Assembly (NCBI GenBank): GCA_033816765.1
Contig: CM066291.1
Location: 4,836,001 to 4,900,000, forward strand
Reading direction: 5' to 3'
Source: Nothopassalora personata
Lineage: Eukaryota; Ascomycota; Dothideomycetes; Mycosphaerellales; Mycosphaerellaceae
DNA length: 64,000 bases
Below, piece by piece: positions 10,550-23,595 of the stretch (its first letter is position 1; every line of letters starts with the position of its first letter). The notes beneath the pieces are model-generated. The model had not been told where the DNA came from. It saw only the letters and a list, made by a program, of their open reading frames with translations, and did no database searches. The position numbers and the translations under genes are program-made.

Positions 10550-13500
10550 TGTTGATTAGTGCACTGCTAGAGAAGGATCTAGTTAGATATGTAATCTATA
10601 ACCTAGACTAGGTTAATCTAAAGCATGCTCTAAATAGAGAAGCTTATAGAGAACTACTAGTAAACTAGAGGCTAAAAGCCGTATCTATAGGTGCATAGAA
10701 TGCAACTACTGCAACTACTACCTAGAATGAAACTCCTCTAGACATTACTAGTAGTGTAGGCTTTATAGCTGCCTATAAACGATGGAAGAAAGAGGACATA
10801 TAAGCCTTTAGCATTATTATAGCTAGATTAGACTCTACCTTAAGGCCGAACTTTAGAGATGCAGATAAGTTAGCTAAGGAATTATATAATCTAATTAAAG
10901 CAACCTATAAGCTAGTTATTACAATTGATCTATATAATACTCTAAAAGCAGTTAGGCACATTAAGTTAGATGCTATAAGACCTAGCATATTAAAGTACTA
11001 TAAAGACTTTTAAGCATAGGTGCACAACTATAAGACTACTACAGAACAATTCATTAGATCCTCCCTAGTTAATAACAAGTTACTGCTTAAATCCACCTTT
11101 GTCCTCCTAGATAGCATCTACAGATTGTACTTTATTAAAGGCCTAAACTATGTTAAATGGCTTAGGACATAGAGATACAACAATCCCCTAGAATTAACAA
11201 GCCTTAAGAGAATGTTTACTACTCTTAGGAAGGAGCAAGTACCTGCTACTTACAAGCCTAACAATAGCTTTATTAGAGCATTCCTAAGTAAGGATGATAA
11301 TAAGCAGTGCACACAATACTTACACTAGTACACTAACGCGAACTGCTATAAGCAGCATCCTAAGAAGAACCCTAGGAACAAGTCTAAGAAGGGTAAAGAA
11401 ACCCTAAAGGACAAAGCTAGAAAGAAGGGGAGAGATAATAAGTCCTCTAAGAAGAGAATTGCTGCAGCAATTAATAGCTATAAAAGTTCGTTATCTAGTA
11501 CAGAGGAGAGCTCTAACAGTAATAACCTATAGGAAAGAAAGTAACTCTATAGAAGATCTAGTGCAGCTGTTACAATAGCATAACTAGTATGCTTAGGAAG
11601 GGCAGCAGCTGCAACATTAAATCTAATGTCTATAGACAAAGTCTATAACACAGGCACATCCTTCTATATCTGCAATAATCTTGCAGACCTTCAAAATGTC
11701 AGGCCAAGACTAAGGCCTGCATCTTTCTCTCAGGCCGTTAGGCAAGGATCTCTTACGACTAAAGGAGATATAGAATGGGTTATGGAGAATTATCTTAGCT
11801 AAAAGACCACTATCCTCCTTTATAATGTGCTATACTCACTAGAATCAGATGCCACACTAATCTCTACAGAGCTTCTGTACAAGAAGCATGGAATTCACCT
11901 AGACAGACCATCCAAAATGCTGTTCCAGAAGGGCAAGCCTATAGGCTATGTTAAGATAATGAAGAATGTCATTGTCCTTAGGAACCTTAAAATGAAGAGA
12001 GTTCCTAAGAAGAAGGAGAACAGATCAACCCTAAAGGGCCTTGCTGCTCTTGCATTTACTAAGCTAAGAACTAACACCATTAGATAGCATCAGAGGCTTG
12101 GACACATTAGCAGCACACTGCTTAATGCAACTAAGGATGCAGTCATAGGCCTGGCAGATGTTGATACTACAGAGCTGGGCCACTATGAAACCTGCAAGCT
12201 TGCAAGGTCACAGAGAGTTGTTTTAAGAATCCCTAGAAGACCTGCACTGGAGGCATTAGATGAAATCCATGCTAACCTTGTTAGTCCAATTACCCTAGTA
12301 GCACATAGTGGTTTCCAATACTGCCTTATGCTCACCTGTGCAAAGACCAGGATGAGATGGTGCTTGCCGCTTCTTAGGAAGAGTGACGCTCCAAAAGCGA
12401 TCAAGACCTAGCTTACCATGATATGGAACCACTACAAGAAGATCCCTAAGATCTAGTTCTCAGATGGGGGAGGGGAATTCAACAACATTGAACTTAGCTT
12501 ACATGCCCAGCATGAAGGGATTAGATGGGACTTTGCAGCACCATACACTCCTAAGCAGAATGGAATTGCTGAAGCATCTAACAAGGTCATCATCAACAAG
12601 GCCAGGGCTATGCTTATGGACTCTGGCTTGCCACAGAACCTATGGCTACTTGCTATGGACTTTGCTTGCTACATTACAAACCGCCTCTTTAACTTGACTA
12701 CTAAGAATGTGCCATGCAAGGACTTTTAGAAAGACCTAGGCATTAATGTTGAGGAGGTTGATCTCAGGAATGTAAGAAGGTTTGGATGCAAGGCATACAA
12801 ACATGATGACAACCACACCAAGTCTGAGAAGTTCTCTGCAAAAGCAGAGATATGGTGGCATGTTGGGTTCTAAGGAGAGTCATCTACTAACTACCTCCTG
12901 TGGAGGCCTTGGATGGAAAATGGAAAGTGGGTTTACAAACAGACCTACACCCCCCATGTGACTTTTGATAAGGATTACCTGTAGTGCAACCAGTTTTCAG
13001 CACCTCCTGCCCAGCAGGTCGCTTAGGGGGAGCATACAGGACACACTGTTGGGAGCTCCTAGCTTGCAGCTGGTGATGAAAATGCTGTCCCAGATGACGA
13101 AATCACCTTCTTGAGGCATCCCCAGGATGATCCTGAGGACCCTTACTATAACCATGAAGGCAATCACATGCCTCATGAAGCGCCTCACGCGCCAGAAGCG
13201 CGTCACCAACCCTATGAACCTTCAGGGGGAGCTATGCAGCTAGTGGGGGAGCTGCAACAGCACAGTGACCAACCTGAAACACGAAGCGCTTCGCAATAAG
13301 ACTCCCCTGACCAAGGTCAGTCCTAGGGGGAGTATGTGACAGAAGATTCACATCCAGCATTTAGAGACACATCCCCCCAGCTCCAGGAACAACAAACTCC
13401 TGTAGAGCCTAAGCCTTAGATTGTCCCTTAATCTAAAGAGCTACAACATGAACATGCAGCTCCTGCTGTACATAAAGACACAGCTCTAGCTGTGCAAGAA

Positions 13501-15233
13501 GACCCTAACTAGGCTATAACACCATTTTAACCTCAACTATACATTAGTAAGAGGAAGAGAGATAAGACTTATACACCTACAAAGACTAAACAAGCCAAGG
13601 TCTATCCTGAGCTAATAAGGAGAAGTTCCAGGAAAGGAAGAACTAATCATGATTACAGCAAGCTTAAGAAAGTCTTTGCTACATTAGCTATAGATAATGT
13701 GAAGGAAGGGAAGCTTGCAGATCCTGCCACCCTAACTGAAGCATTAAACAGACCTAACAGAGCTAAATGGATTAGGGCAATTAGAAAGGAATTCAACTCC
13801 TTAGAAGACACAGAATGTGTTGCATAGATCCTATTATAGAAAGTCCTAAGGGGTAGGAAACTACTTACAGGGAAATGGGTCCTGCACTACAAGTATCTCC
13901 CTAATGGGTCCATTAAGAAGCGCAGAGCTAGATAGGTAGCTAAGGGATTTACTTAAAAGCAAGGTACAGACTATGTTAAAACCTTTGCTCCAACTCCAAG
14001 GCCACTAATAAGCAGAATTCTCCTAGCCCTATGCACAGTCCTTAGCTGGAAGAGGAGACAGATTAATGTTGAAACAGCATTTATGAACCCTAACATTAAT
14101 AGACCTTTGTATATCAAACTACTAGAAGGTGCAGAGCTCATTAAGAAAGATCCATCTAACAAAGTCCTAGAGATCAAGAAGGGACTATATAGATTAAAAC
14201 AAGCTGCAAACCTCTAGTACTATAATGCCAAGGAAGCTCTAGAAGAACTAGGCCTAAAGAGACTTGATTCTAATGCATGTCTCTTTTAGGGGGAGAATCT
14301 TTTAGTTCTCCTATATGTAGATGACTTCTAGATCTTTAGCAACAGTAATTAAAAGATTAACAAGTTCATTACTGGGCTAAAGAGGAAGTACTCTATTAAG
14401 ACTATTAATACTAACCTCTTCCTAGGCATGCAACTAAAGAGTAAGAAGAATGGAGATCTCTATGTCTCCTAAAGGCACTATGCCTTAGAGAAACTTTAGA
14501 AACATAGCCTAGCCTTAGCTAAAAGTATTAAGTATCCCCTTAACCGCCTGTATGAAGCTTATAAAGAGCAATGCAACATACAGGACTACAATCTGTTTAA
14601 TACATTAATTAGGGAACTCTAGTACCTAGCTAACTAGACAAGGCTAGACATCTCCTATGCAACAAATTACCTAGCCAAGTTCTTAGCTAATCCTTTAGCA
14701 GAGCACATTGCTGCGGCAAAGCATGTTTAGAGATATATTGCTGGAACAATTAACAAGTGCCTAATCTTTAGAAAGACACAATCCCTAAAGCTAGAGATCT
14801 ATACAGACTCTGATTTCTCTAGAGATCTAATAGGCAGATTAACCTTAGGACTCCTAGTTAAAATGGCTAGAGGTCCTGTTATCTAGAAGTCTAACCTGCA
14901 GAAAGAGATAGTGCTATTAAGCACTGAAGCAGAGTATGTAGCCTTAACTAAATGCTGCAGGGAAGTAATATAGTTAAGAAATCTACTTCATAAAACCTAG
15001 AAAATGACCAACTACAAGGCTCGCCCCTTTAAGGTCTTTGTAGACAATTAATCGGCTATTAAGCTAGTTAGGGACTACACTAACTACAAAAGAACTAAGC
15101 ATGTTAGGCTTAGGAACCATTTCTACAGACAGGTTCATAAGGAAGGCTTAATTGTAGTTAAGTACATCCCTACTGCTTAGCAGCTAGCAGACTAGCTTAT
15201 AAAGCTAAAGTTACTAAACTACATCCTCTAAGC
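10550..15233 (+). pseudogene. Gag-Pol polyprotein relic of copia-A
   Basis: The relic is readable in order through many TAG/TAA stops. Gag with a degenerate cysteine/histidine region lies near 11310-11360 and a protease-like DTG segment near 11648. The integrase zinc module (HQRLGH, then C..C) is at about 12088-12195 and the integrase core (SDGGGEF near 12463, YTPKQNG near 12545) at about 12255-12700. Reverse transcriptase (about 13850-14340) has an intact YVDD at 14314-14325, and RNase H (about 14795-15233) has STEAEYVAL near 14922. Domain order (integrase before reverse transcriptase) defines Ty1/copia. Stops fall where CAG/CAA codons are expected, the RIP signature on a CpA target. No functional product is possible. 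Confidence 0.9.
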
Positions 15234-15430
15234 AGGCTTCTAAAGCTAGCTACACTTTTATTTGTACATAATAAGTCTTTTATCTATTTACAAGTATTTA
15301 TAAAGCAATATTTCATTTGTTTAGAGACAGTAGAAGAAGCTTTTATTCATTAACCTTAAAGGCTGGATTTATTTATAGTACAGTATTAGAAGGATGCCGC
15401 GGCTTATACAACTAGGCTACAGAGGGGCTC

Positions 15431-15616
15431 TGTTAAGGGAATGTCGCAATGTATAGCACGCCTACGACCTGCTAGTCGTAGATAAACTAATTCTTGCCTT
15501 CTGTTGTAGACGCTTTCGCGTCGCATGATATACGCATGCGTGTTACGTGCGGCTTGCTAAGCTAGGCGTGACCGCATGTTACATGTAAGGGTTAGCCTAG
15601 AGGCTGCCCCCTTACA
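15431..15616 (-). repeat. 3' LTR of the nested gypsy element
   Basis: This 186-bp copy matches 21838-22023 apart from a few transitions. On the minus strand it starts TGTAAGGGGGC and ends CCCTTAACA. Confidence 0.92.
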
Positions 15617-15941
15617 ATTGCCTCCCCTCCTGCGCGAGCTGTCCCTAGCTCGCTCGTTGCTACGTATGGGTTTCTACGTAGTTCCAGAATCATTGTAGTT
15701 GCTAGGCGGCCCACATGCGGGTTGCGTGCGTGTCGTTATGTAGGCTTAGGTAGGTGAAGTCTAGTTACTATGCCGACGCAGCTAGGGGTACAAAACTCCA
15801 ACTTGCCCTAGCCCCTTTTCCCCTAGTACGTTCGCTAGCGTACTACACTCGCACTACTACTACACCGCAAGCTCCACGCACGCTTACCGCACGCGCCCCG
15901 CTAGCATTATTATTAACATTAACACTACTACCATTAATACT

Positions 15942-16858
15942 ATGTCTAACGCCGGTAGCTACCGTAGCAGCCCCTAGGGCATCGGCCCTAAGCAGCAGCT
16001 AGAGGATAAGCAGCGCTAGGCGGCCCTAGTGCGCGACGTACCTATAACGCTAGCAAACCGCAAGCGGCTAGCACTAGAGCCGCAGGCTCCTACCCTATCT
16101 CCTGCTAAGAAGTTGTCGCAGAAGATTAGTATGTATATGCGCTGCCTCCTATACTTCATTAAGGGTAAGTCGTTACGCGCGCCGCCTGCGATACGCATAC
16201 TAACCGCCCGCTAGACGAGGTCGACGATTGTAATAGTGTTATAACCGGGGAGCTCCCTAAGAAGTGTAGCCGCTGCAGGCGCAGTAAGCACAAGTACGAG
16301 GCCAATACTAGCTACGCTATCGCCGCGCTAGTAGGCCGCCTGCGTGCCGCTCGCGCCTAGCGCGACTTCCTCTAGGCTATGTTAGGCAAAGAGCCTATAG
16401 ACGAGCAGCAGGACAAGCTAGACGAGCAGGTCCGGCTGTACTCCCGGCTAGAAGGGGAGACTACGGAGGTAAGCTGCTAATTCCCCTATGCGAGTCGCCT
16501 GCTACACGTATGCGCGGCTTGCAGTCGTCTCTTGTGTCCCGGCTAACCTTTTCTAGGCTATTAGGCAGTTTAATGCCTACAAGCACAAGCGGGTAGGTAA
16601 GACCCGCATGCGCGCCCCCGCCGCCGCCGCTACACCTGCCGCCGCCCCCGCCGCTACAGCCCTCGCGCTCTAGTAGGAGCAGAACAGGGCCCTTAATAGG
16701 CTCTTCGAGCTCGGCCGCGCCGTAAGTCGCATGTTCCTCGCCTGCGTGTACCCTGCTAACCGTAGCTACAGTTCCTCTAGGCGCAGAACATCGACACTAC
16801 CGCGGCCGACTAGGCATTCCTACCTGCGTCGCTGCGGGAGGACGATAATAATAAGTAA
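15942..16858 (+). pseudogene. Spliced antisense accessory gene inside the gypsy element
   Basis: This gene runs opposite to the element's gag-pol and sits between pol and the 3' LTR. The exons fit at 15942-16164, 16215-16468, 16557-16721 and 16772-16858. The introns are 50, 88 and 50 bp with GTAAG donors, branch sites TACTAAC, GGCTAAC and TGCTAAC, and CTAG/CTAG/ACAG acceptors. Phases agree throughout (1, 0, 0), giving 242 codons plus a TAA stop. All eight internal stops are TAG, consistent with RIP of CAG codons. The protein has a basic N-terminus, a cysteine pair (KKCSRCRRSKHKYE, where Tyr may be a RIP-altered Cys), and a long charged heptad-rich segment (coiled coil). An Ala/Pro-rich run and an acidic end follow. 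I know no named family for it. The pattern resembles a Zn-cluster plus coiled-coil protein. Confidence 0.7.
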
Positions 16859-17303
16859 ATGTAAGGCGCATGCCTCGCATGCTCCCCGCCGGCTCCTCTC
16901 ATGCTACTACTCTGCGCGACCCCTAGCGGGCGCGCTACTTCTTTATCTTAGGTTTGTTTTTTGTTTATAGTTAAAAGGAGTTTTTTGTTTCTACACCCTT
17001 ATGCTAGTCTTATGTCCTCCTCCGTAACGCCTTATATTCGGCTACTATGCGGCTCGCATTCGCGACGGCCTCTTTAGGTTCCTAGCTATTATATTCCTCT
17101 AGCTAATCCTTCTACTAGACTAGATACTGTAGCTTGCCCTTGCGCTTACGCCTACCTAGCACTACCTCTACCTTATACTCTCCTTCCTTATTAACTAGGG
17201 GGAGTACAAGTCCATATTTATTGTTACCGACGAACGGTTTAAGGAGAGAGACGTAGAAGACGTTATGGAGTCTTAAGTCGGCTAGTAGTGCTAGGCGGTA
17301 CGC

Positions 17304-20300
17304 TTAAGAACCGACTACGTCTATAATGCGGTAAGAACCGATGAACTTAGGCCCCATCTTCTTCTTTAGTACCGCTAGCTTAAGGTTCTTAGTTAATAAC
17401 AGGACTAAGTTACCTACGCGATAGGTCTTGGACTTATGGGTCTTGTTGTAGTAGCGGGCCTGGCTTTCTGCTGCTACTTTCCATCGCTCCTCGAGCGTAG
17501 CGCGCAGTTCTCGCATGCGGCTCGCAGCTGCTACCGCTGCTAGTACCTCCCCTCCCTAGGTCTCGTCCCGAGATCTAGTAGGTCCAGGGGTAATCTTAGG
17601 CCGCTAACCGTGCGCAATCTCGAATGTGCTCATCCGCAGCGCCGGGTAGATGCTGTTGTTAGCCGCGAATTTAGCAATCGCAAGCCATTTAGCCTACTTA
17701 GTTTGGTTCTTACTGCAATAGTAGCGAAGGTATTGCTCGAGGGTTTTATTCGCCCTCTCGGTTTAACCGTTAGTCTAAGGGTGAAAGGCTGTAGATAGCT
17801 TACGTCTTACACGCGGCTCGAAGCAGAAGTTACTCCAAAACTGGCTAGTAAACACCGGTCCTCGGTCACTAACTATGCCTAACAGGACACTATAGTGTCG
17901 GACGACTTCGTCTCGTAGGAGCCTCGCAAGCTCTACGGCTGTACACGTTTTAGCTGTAGGGATGTACAAGCTCATTTTTGAGTAGCGATCGACTATTACT
18001 AGGATCGCATCGTACACGCAACCGGCTCGCGTGCTTAGCGGTAAGTCCGTAATAAAATCCATCGTAATCTCTTGCTATGGCCGATCTAGCCTAGGCAATG
18101 GTTGTAGTTCGCTATAGGGTCGATAGCGTCTCGCCTTCGACACCTAGTACGTCCTACAGGCTTGGACATATTCTTTTACATCCGTGCCTAGTGAATCCTA
18201 CCAGTAATTACGTCGCAGTAGTTCTTTAGTCTTAGTCCTTCTAAAGTAACCTGCGAGGGCGTCGTCGTAGTGCATGCGCATTAGGTGCGTCCTAATTACG
18301 TAGTCCTTAGGCACTACCATCGCGTCTTCGCGATATACAAGGCTACTTTTCACATGCTATCCCTTAGCGTCCCTTGCGCTTAGCGCCTGCGCTAAGCATG
18401 CGATACATTAGTCGTCTTACTGCTGCGCGATTTTCATTAATAGGGGAATCAACTCGCTAGTCGAGCTGTATGCTTAACCCTATATTACTGTAGCGCAAAC
18501 TGCTGCTAGTAACGACGGTTTGTCGTACTAAGCGGGGTTGCTTGCCTACGCTATCGCTACCTCGCCTATAGCAGCCTACATCGATTCGTACGTAGCAAGC
18601 ACGCGTATCGCCGCCGGTTCGTCCGTTCCCTCTAGGGACTCCTTCTAGAAAGACAGCTTACTCTGTAGGGTAGGTAGCAAGTTCGACGTATGTTGCGTTA
18701 TAGCTACGTAGTCGCTGCGTCTCGAAGGCGCATCGGCTAGGTTAGTTTTACCCGGCCGATGCTCTACTACAAAGTTAAAAGACTACAGGAACGTAGCCTA
18801 TCGCGCTTGCCGCCTATTAAGCTGCTTAACTGTTATAAAGCCCTGTAGGTTAGCGTGGTCGACTAGTACTCGCACCGCATGCGCAGCGCCCTCTAAGTAT
18901 GGCCTCTAATGCTTAAAAGCCTCTACTACTGCAAGCAGCTCTTAATTATGCGTCTCGTAGTTGCACTTAGCGGGTATTATCTTACGAGAGTAGAATGCAA
19001 TGGGATGCTACTCCGTACTAAACAATTAGGATATAATGCCTGCGATTGCGAACCCGGAGGCGTCGGTTTCGACTCGCGTACGTAGCGCAGGATCGAAATG
19101 TCTAAGTATCGGGGCACCTAGGAATCCGGCCTTAAGCTGTTAAAACGCCTACTCCTTACTTGCGGTCTACGTAAGAGGGCCCTACTTCTTGCCGTTCTTG
19201 GATCCCTTTAACAGGTCCGTTAGCGGCTTGTAGACCCTTAAATAGCCCTCGACGAAGCGCCGGTAGAAGTTGCAGAACCTAAGAAAGGACTGGACTTCGT
19301 AGAAGGTCCTAGGTGTAGGCTACTCCTCGATTGCGGCTACCCTACTCCTGTCTATCGACACGCCTGCGGCGCTTACGACAAACCTAAGGAACTTAGCGCT
19401 CTCCTAGAAGAAGTAGCACTTCTTAGGGTTTGCGAACAGGGCGAACCTCCGTAGCCTCGCAAGCACCTCGCGTACGGCTCGCACGTGCGCCTCGCGCGTC
19501 TCGCTATAGATGAGGATGTCATCTAGGTAGACTACGCAAATGTTATCGACTAGGCCGGTTAGTGCCTTATTAATGTACCCTTAAAAGGTTGCCGGTGCGT
19601 TAGTTAACCCGAACGGCATTACTAGGTACTCGTAGTGTCCGTACCGCGTGCGAAACGCAGTCTTCTACTTATCGCCCCGCTTAATAGGAATACGATGGTA
19701 GGCGTCCTTTAAATCGATTATAGTAAAGAACCTAGAACCTTGTAACCTATCTAGCGTCTCGCTAATTAGAGGTAAGGGGTATCGGTTCTTTACTATAATC
19801 TCATTTAGGCCTCTATAGTCTACGCAGAGTCTAAGGGTGCCGTCCTTCTTTAGCACGAACAAGATAGGCGCACCCGCCTCGCTTACGGACCGCCTAATCC
19901 ACCCCTTCTCTATCGCCTCGGCGATATAATTCCTTAAAGCCTCTAACTCCGCAATAGATTAATGGTATAGCGGCTTAAAGGGGGGTTTCTTTCCTTTAAC
20001 GAGATTAATCGCATGCTCGACCCCGTCGGGTAGCTTGCGCTTCGCACGCTCGTTAGGTGCGTACACATCTCGGAAGTTAGCAAACTCTTCGGGCTAATCT
20101 AGGCCCTGCCCTTCGTCGACTGCCGCAGCAATCGAACGAACACTTATCGTATACACCTGCTCTAAGTTACCGAGATCCCTAAGGAACTCGCTTGCGCTAC
20201 GCTGCTTCACCGCATGCGTCTCCGCGCCGTAGAACCACTAGTCCTTACAATCGCTCTTAACAACCCGATTGCGGTACCTCTAGGGTCTACCTAAAATTAC

Positions 20301-20900
20301 TAATGGCCTACCCATAGGCGCCGCGTAACAGATGGCGTTACTTACGCGCTCTGTACCTGCGTTATTAGCGAGTCGCACCCGGATCGCAAAGGCGCCGTAG
20401 CAATAGCCTTAGTCATACGCATACGACTCCAACCTTAGCAGCCTTACCCTACTAATGGGTTGCAGTTAGTGTCGGAGTACATACTTATACGATACTAGGC
20501 TAAGGTCCGCACAGTTATCTAGGAGAAACGTAGCCTCGCGAAAGCCCTTACGCGTCTCGACTGCGCCTCGCAAGTAACGCGCTGGACTCGCATCTACTTA
20601 CGTTACAGGGTCGACTTTAGGAAAACTCGGACTTAGGAGCGACCTACTTCTAGTCCTCTACCTTTTCCCTAGTTACTACCCTTTCCAGTTAGGGCCTTAG
20701 TAGCTTCTAGCCTGCGGACCGCTTGCGCGTCGCGATCCTTCTACAGGTGTCTGTTCGGGCAATTCGCCTTAATGTAACCCTTCCTACGATAGCTATAGCA
20801 TTCAGCCCTAGACTTATTAAAGGAGGTTACAGACGATCTACCGCCGTCCCGTAGGCGACTCGCACCCGGGTCGCGCGATGCCTAACTCTGCCTTAGCTGC
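17304..20900 (-). pseudogene. Pol relic of the gypsy element
   Basis: On the minus strand the following can be read: a degenerate Gag zinc knuckle near 20800-20760, where two expected ligands are Tyr (TAT/TAC) as RIP would produce; reverse transcriptase at 19862-19665 ([20 protein letters not shown]); an intact YLDD at 19529-19518; integrase core at 18062-17775 (DFITDLPLS, then VSDRGPVFTS); and the integrase C-terminal region at 17516-17304. Reverse transcriptase before integrase is the Ty3/gypsy order. Many TAG/TAA stops interrupt the frame. Confidence 0.9.
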
Positions 20901-21325
20901 TTCGGGCTACGGTTACTCCGCCCGTGGTCGTCTTCGGTCTCCCGCCTGCGACGACCTAGCGGCCCGCGTTCGTGCCCTCTACTGCCGCGCTCCGTGCTCT
21001 TAATGCGCGAAGCTAGGATTACTAGCTCCTCTCTAGTTGTTAGGATATTATAAAACTTAACGATTGCGGACCGTAGGCTAGGCGCAAGCTTTACGAGCAA
21101 GTGCCGTACGCGTTGCGCCTCCGTATAGTCCCCTAACTAATCCTCTATGACATCTAGTTTAGTCGTAAACTAACGTACTGTCTAGTTGTCCTTCTGTTTT
21201 ACCGCCTCGTACTCTAGCATAACGCTAAGCACGCGGTTTACAGGGTCGCCGCATGCGTCTCGACAGAACTCCTTAAAGTCCTAGTATAAATACCCTTCGA
21301 GGTTAAGGACGCTATAGTTAGCGTA

Positions 21326-21799
21326 CTATCGCTTACTTGCCTCCCCACTTAGGTACATAACCCTATACAGGACCTTTAACTCGTTCGTCGCATACGTACC
21401 GCCTAAGAGGGCAAAGACAAGAGCGAGCTCCCTAAGGAATACCCGTGCTTTCTTAATCGAGTCCCCTCTAAAAGGCGTAGGTTCTTTAAGACGCAGTCGT
21501 GTCGCATGAGGTACGGTTGCGCCTCGCACTGCGATATCCTCGTTAGTTATTATAGATAGAGGAGGGGGAGTAGGGGTAGGGGATCGCCCTCCGCCTAGCC
21601 CGCCCGTAGGCTCCGCCGGCGGCACGCTTGCGTCCCGTAAGATCTCTAACTGCTCGATCTCCCTCTGTATCTCCTTCTCCTTAATCTTAGCCCGTAGGGC
21701 CTCTCTTCTTGCGACTAAAGCCGCACGCCTCGCTTGTTGCTGCGCCCTAGGACTTAGGGGAGCCGCAGGCGTAGCGCTGTCGTCGCGTTCGGACTCCAT
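21326..21799 (-). pseudogene. Gag N-terminal relic of the gypsy element
   Basis: An open stretch of 157 codons begins just inside the 5' LTR. It has an Arg/Glu-rich coiled-coil segment (about residues 18-55), a Pro-rich linker, and the FRGDSIKKARVFLREL region typical of retrotransposon Gag. It is followed by stops, so the Gag is broken. Confidence 0.75.
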
Positions 21800-21837
21800 A
21801 GCGTATATAGATTAGAACGAAGTAGAAGAATTAGAAC

Positions 21838-22023
21838 TATTAAGGGAATGTCGCAATGTATAGCACGCCTACGACCTGCTAGTCGTAGATGAACTAATTC
21901 TTGCCTTCTGTTGTAGACGCTTTCGCGTCGCATGATATACGCATGCGTGTCACGTGCGGCTTGCCAAGCTAGGCGTAACCGTATGTTACATGTAAGGGTT
22001 AGCCTAGAGGCTGCCCCCTTACA
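21838..22023 (-). repeat. 5' LTR of the nested gypsy element
   Basis: This 186-bp copy pairs with 15431-15616. Its outermost TG/CA end has become TA on the plus-strand left edge, a single transition. Confidence 0.92.
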
Positions 22024-22384
22024 GGCTTATTCTAGACTGCTTTTTAAAGCAAGATCTAGTTTATCATTATGCACTCTAATTCTAGGGAGGCAAGGTACAA
22101 AAGCAAAAGCAAAAAGAAACAGGAAAGGGAACCGCCCTTACCCTCTATAGTTATGCTATCCTTCTGCCCTAACCTAATCCTAAAGATCCTCACTAAGCTC
22201 TACAGGCCTCCATGCCTTAAAGTACACCTCCTAGACTAGTCCTCACTAGGAGAACGACTAGATCCTCTACTACCCTTCTTGTAGGAAGTCGAGTTAGTTA
22301 TAGCACCGTCCTAAAAGGCGTCATTAGTGCCTAGACGGTGCAGGAACTAGCGAATGACGGTAATAGCCCTATCCCGGGAGAGAG

Positions 22385-23371
22385 AGTTAGAGTATAGGAG
22401 GCGAACCTTAAGAAGGGCAGTTCTAGAGCCATTACTAGGGGCTCTAGGGATGCTTAGACGCTAGTCTACATTACTAGGAATGATCTAGGTAGGCTGCATT
22501 AGAGAAGCATACCTAGAGGTAGTCATGCCTAGAGAACCTAGTCCTAGAGATGGGAAGCCCTTACGCAGAGGACTGCTACGGCCTATAACAGGAGGAGAGC
22601 GACTAAACTAGGATCCACCTTGGAAAGCAGCACTAGCAGAGCGGATGTAGCCTGCACTAGGCTAGGTACTACTTGGACCGGCTATGCTTAGATAATTAGC
22701 ACGGCCTACAGAACTCTACTAAGGAGTCTATAGGTTGTAGAAGCTGCACTTGTCGTAGTAGTTATTAAGCGCACAACTTAGGCAGTAGCCCTAGAACAGT
22801 CCTAGAAAGGTATAGCAACTAGAGAAGGGAAGATTAGATCTAGTTCTGCAGCGATTACATGCAGAGACACTAAAGTAATAGTAGAGGTTGTCCATAGCAG
22901 CGGCCTACAAGGTAGGAAGGTAGTTCTAACCGCTACTAATGTTAATCTCGAAGCCGTTAGAGATGCGGTCCTAAGGGTTGACTATTATGTAATAGAACTC
23001 GCGAGAAAGGACGTTAATCTAGCCCTAGTTTAGCAAATTGGAGATGCTACCCTTAGTCTTAAGCAACTACTTCTTATAAAAGGCAATCTAGAGAGATGCC
23101 TTAGTAAGAGGGAGAGTAACATTCTTCTTAGCAATCTTACGCTTGTTGTCGATAATGTTCTTAATAATGCGAAGCTGCTTAATAATGCGCTCACGATTAG
23201 TAAGCTTACTAGGCTAGAGACCCTTCTTGCCGCTATTACTAGGAGGACGCTTGTTAGGATCCTAACTATTACTAGAACTAGAGCTACTACTAAAGACACC
23301 GCCGCCTTAGTTAATAGGGTTGAAGTTAATTACATCCGCTATAATGCTACTTACAAAGTTAGCAAATATAC
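22385..23371 (+). pseudogene. Third open frame of copia-A, downstream of pol (unrecognised)
   Basis: Once the gypsy insertion is taken out, this stretch lies between the RNase H region and the 3' LTR of copia-A, in the same direction as pol. From 22848 to 23371 one frame is open except for a single TAG, and upstream the same frame is broken mainly by TAG codons that may have been CAG. The readable part is rich in Leu, Thr and Arg with possible helices (LEAVRDAVLRVDYYVIELAR). No family is recognised. It could be an accessory ORF, or another degraded insertion. Confidence 0.4.
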
Positions 23372-23595
23372 CTAAAAGATACTATTATATATGCAGCATA
23401 CCTTACTAGAGCTTTCTGTAAAGCTGTGCGTGTATGTATGTGTGTAGTGTTAGTGTGTATAAGGGTATGTATAAGGGTGTATAGTAGTACAGGAGGGAGC
23501 AAGAGAGGTATAAAGGGGTATAAAGTAGAGAGAGTTGCTTAGTAAAGAACTAGCTTCTTTTGTGTACACCTTCGGGCCTGTGCGCTGCTGCCTAG

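Larger units (their letters stand above)
15431..22023 (-). mobile_element. RIP-degraded Ty3/gypsy element nested in copia-A
   Basis: The element is bounded by 186-bp repeats at 15431-15616 and 21838-22023, which read TGTTAAGGG...CCCCCTTACA (TATTAAGGG at the right copy) on the plus strand. The target duplication is GGCTC (15426-15430) against GGCTT (22024-22028), one transition apart. A purine tract (AGGAGGGGAGG on the minus strand) abuts the left LTR, so the element reads right to left: gag, protease, reverse transcriptase, integrase. Between pol and the 3' (left) LTR lies a spliced gene on the opposite strand. Its position inside copia-A makes it the later insertion, yet it is also RIP-mutated. 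Confidence 0.93.
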
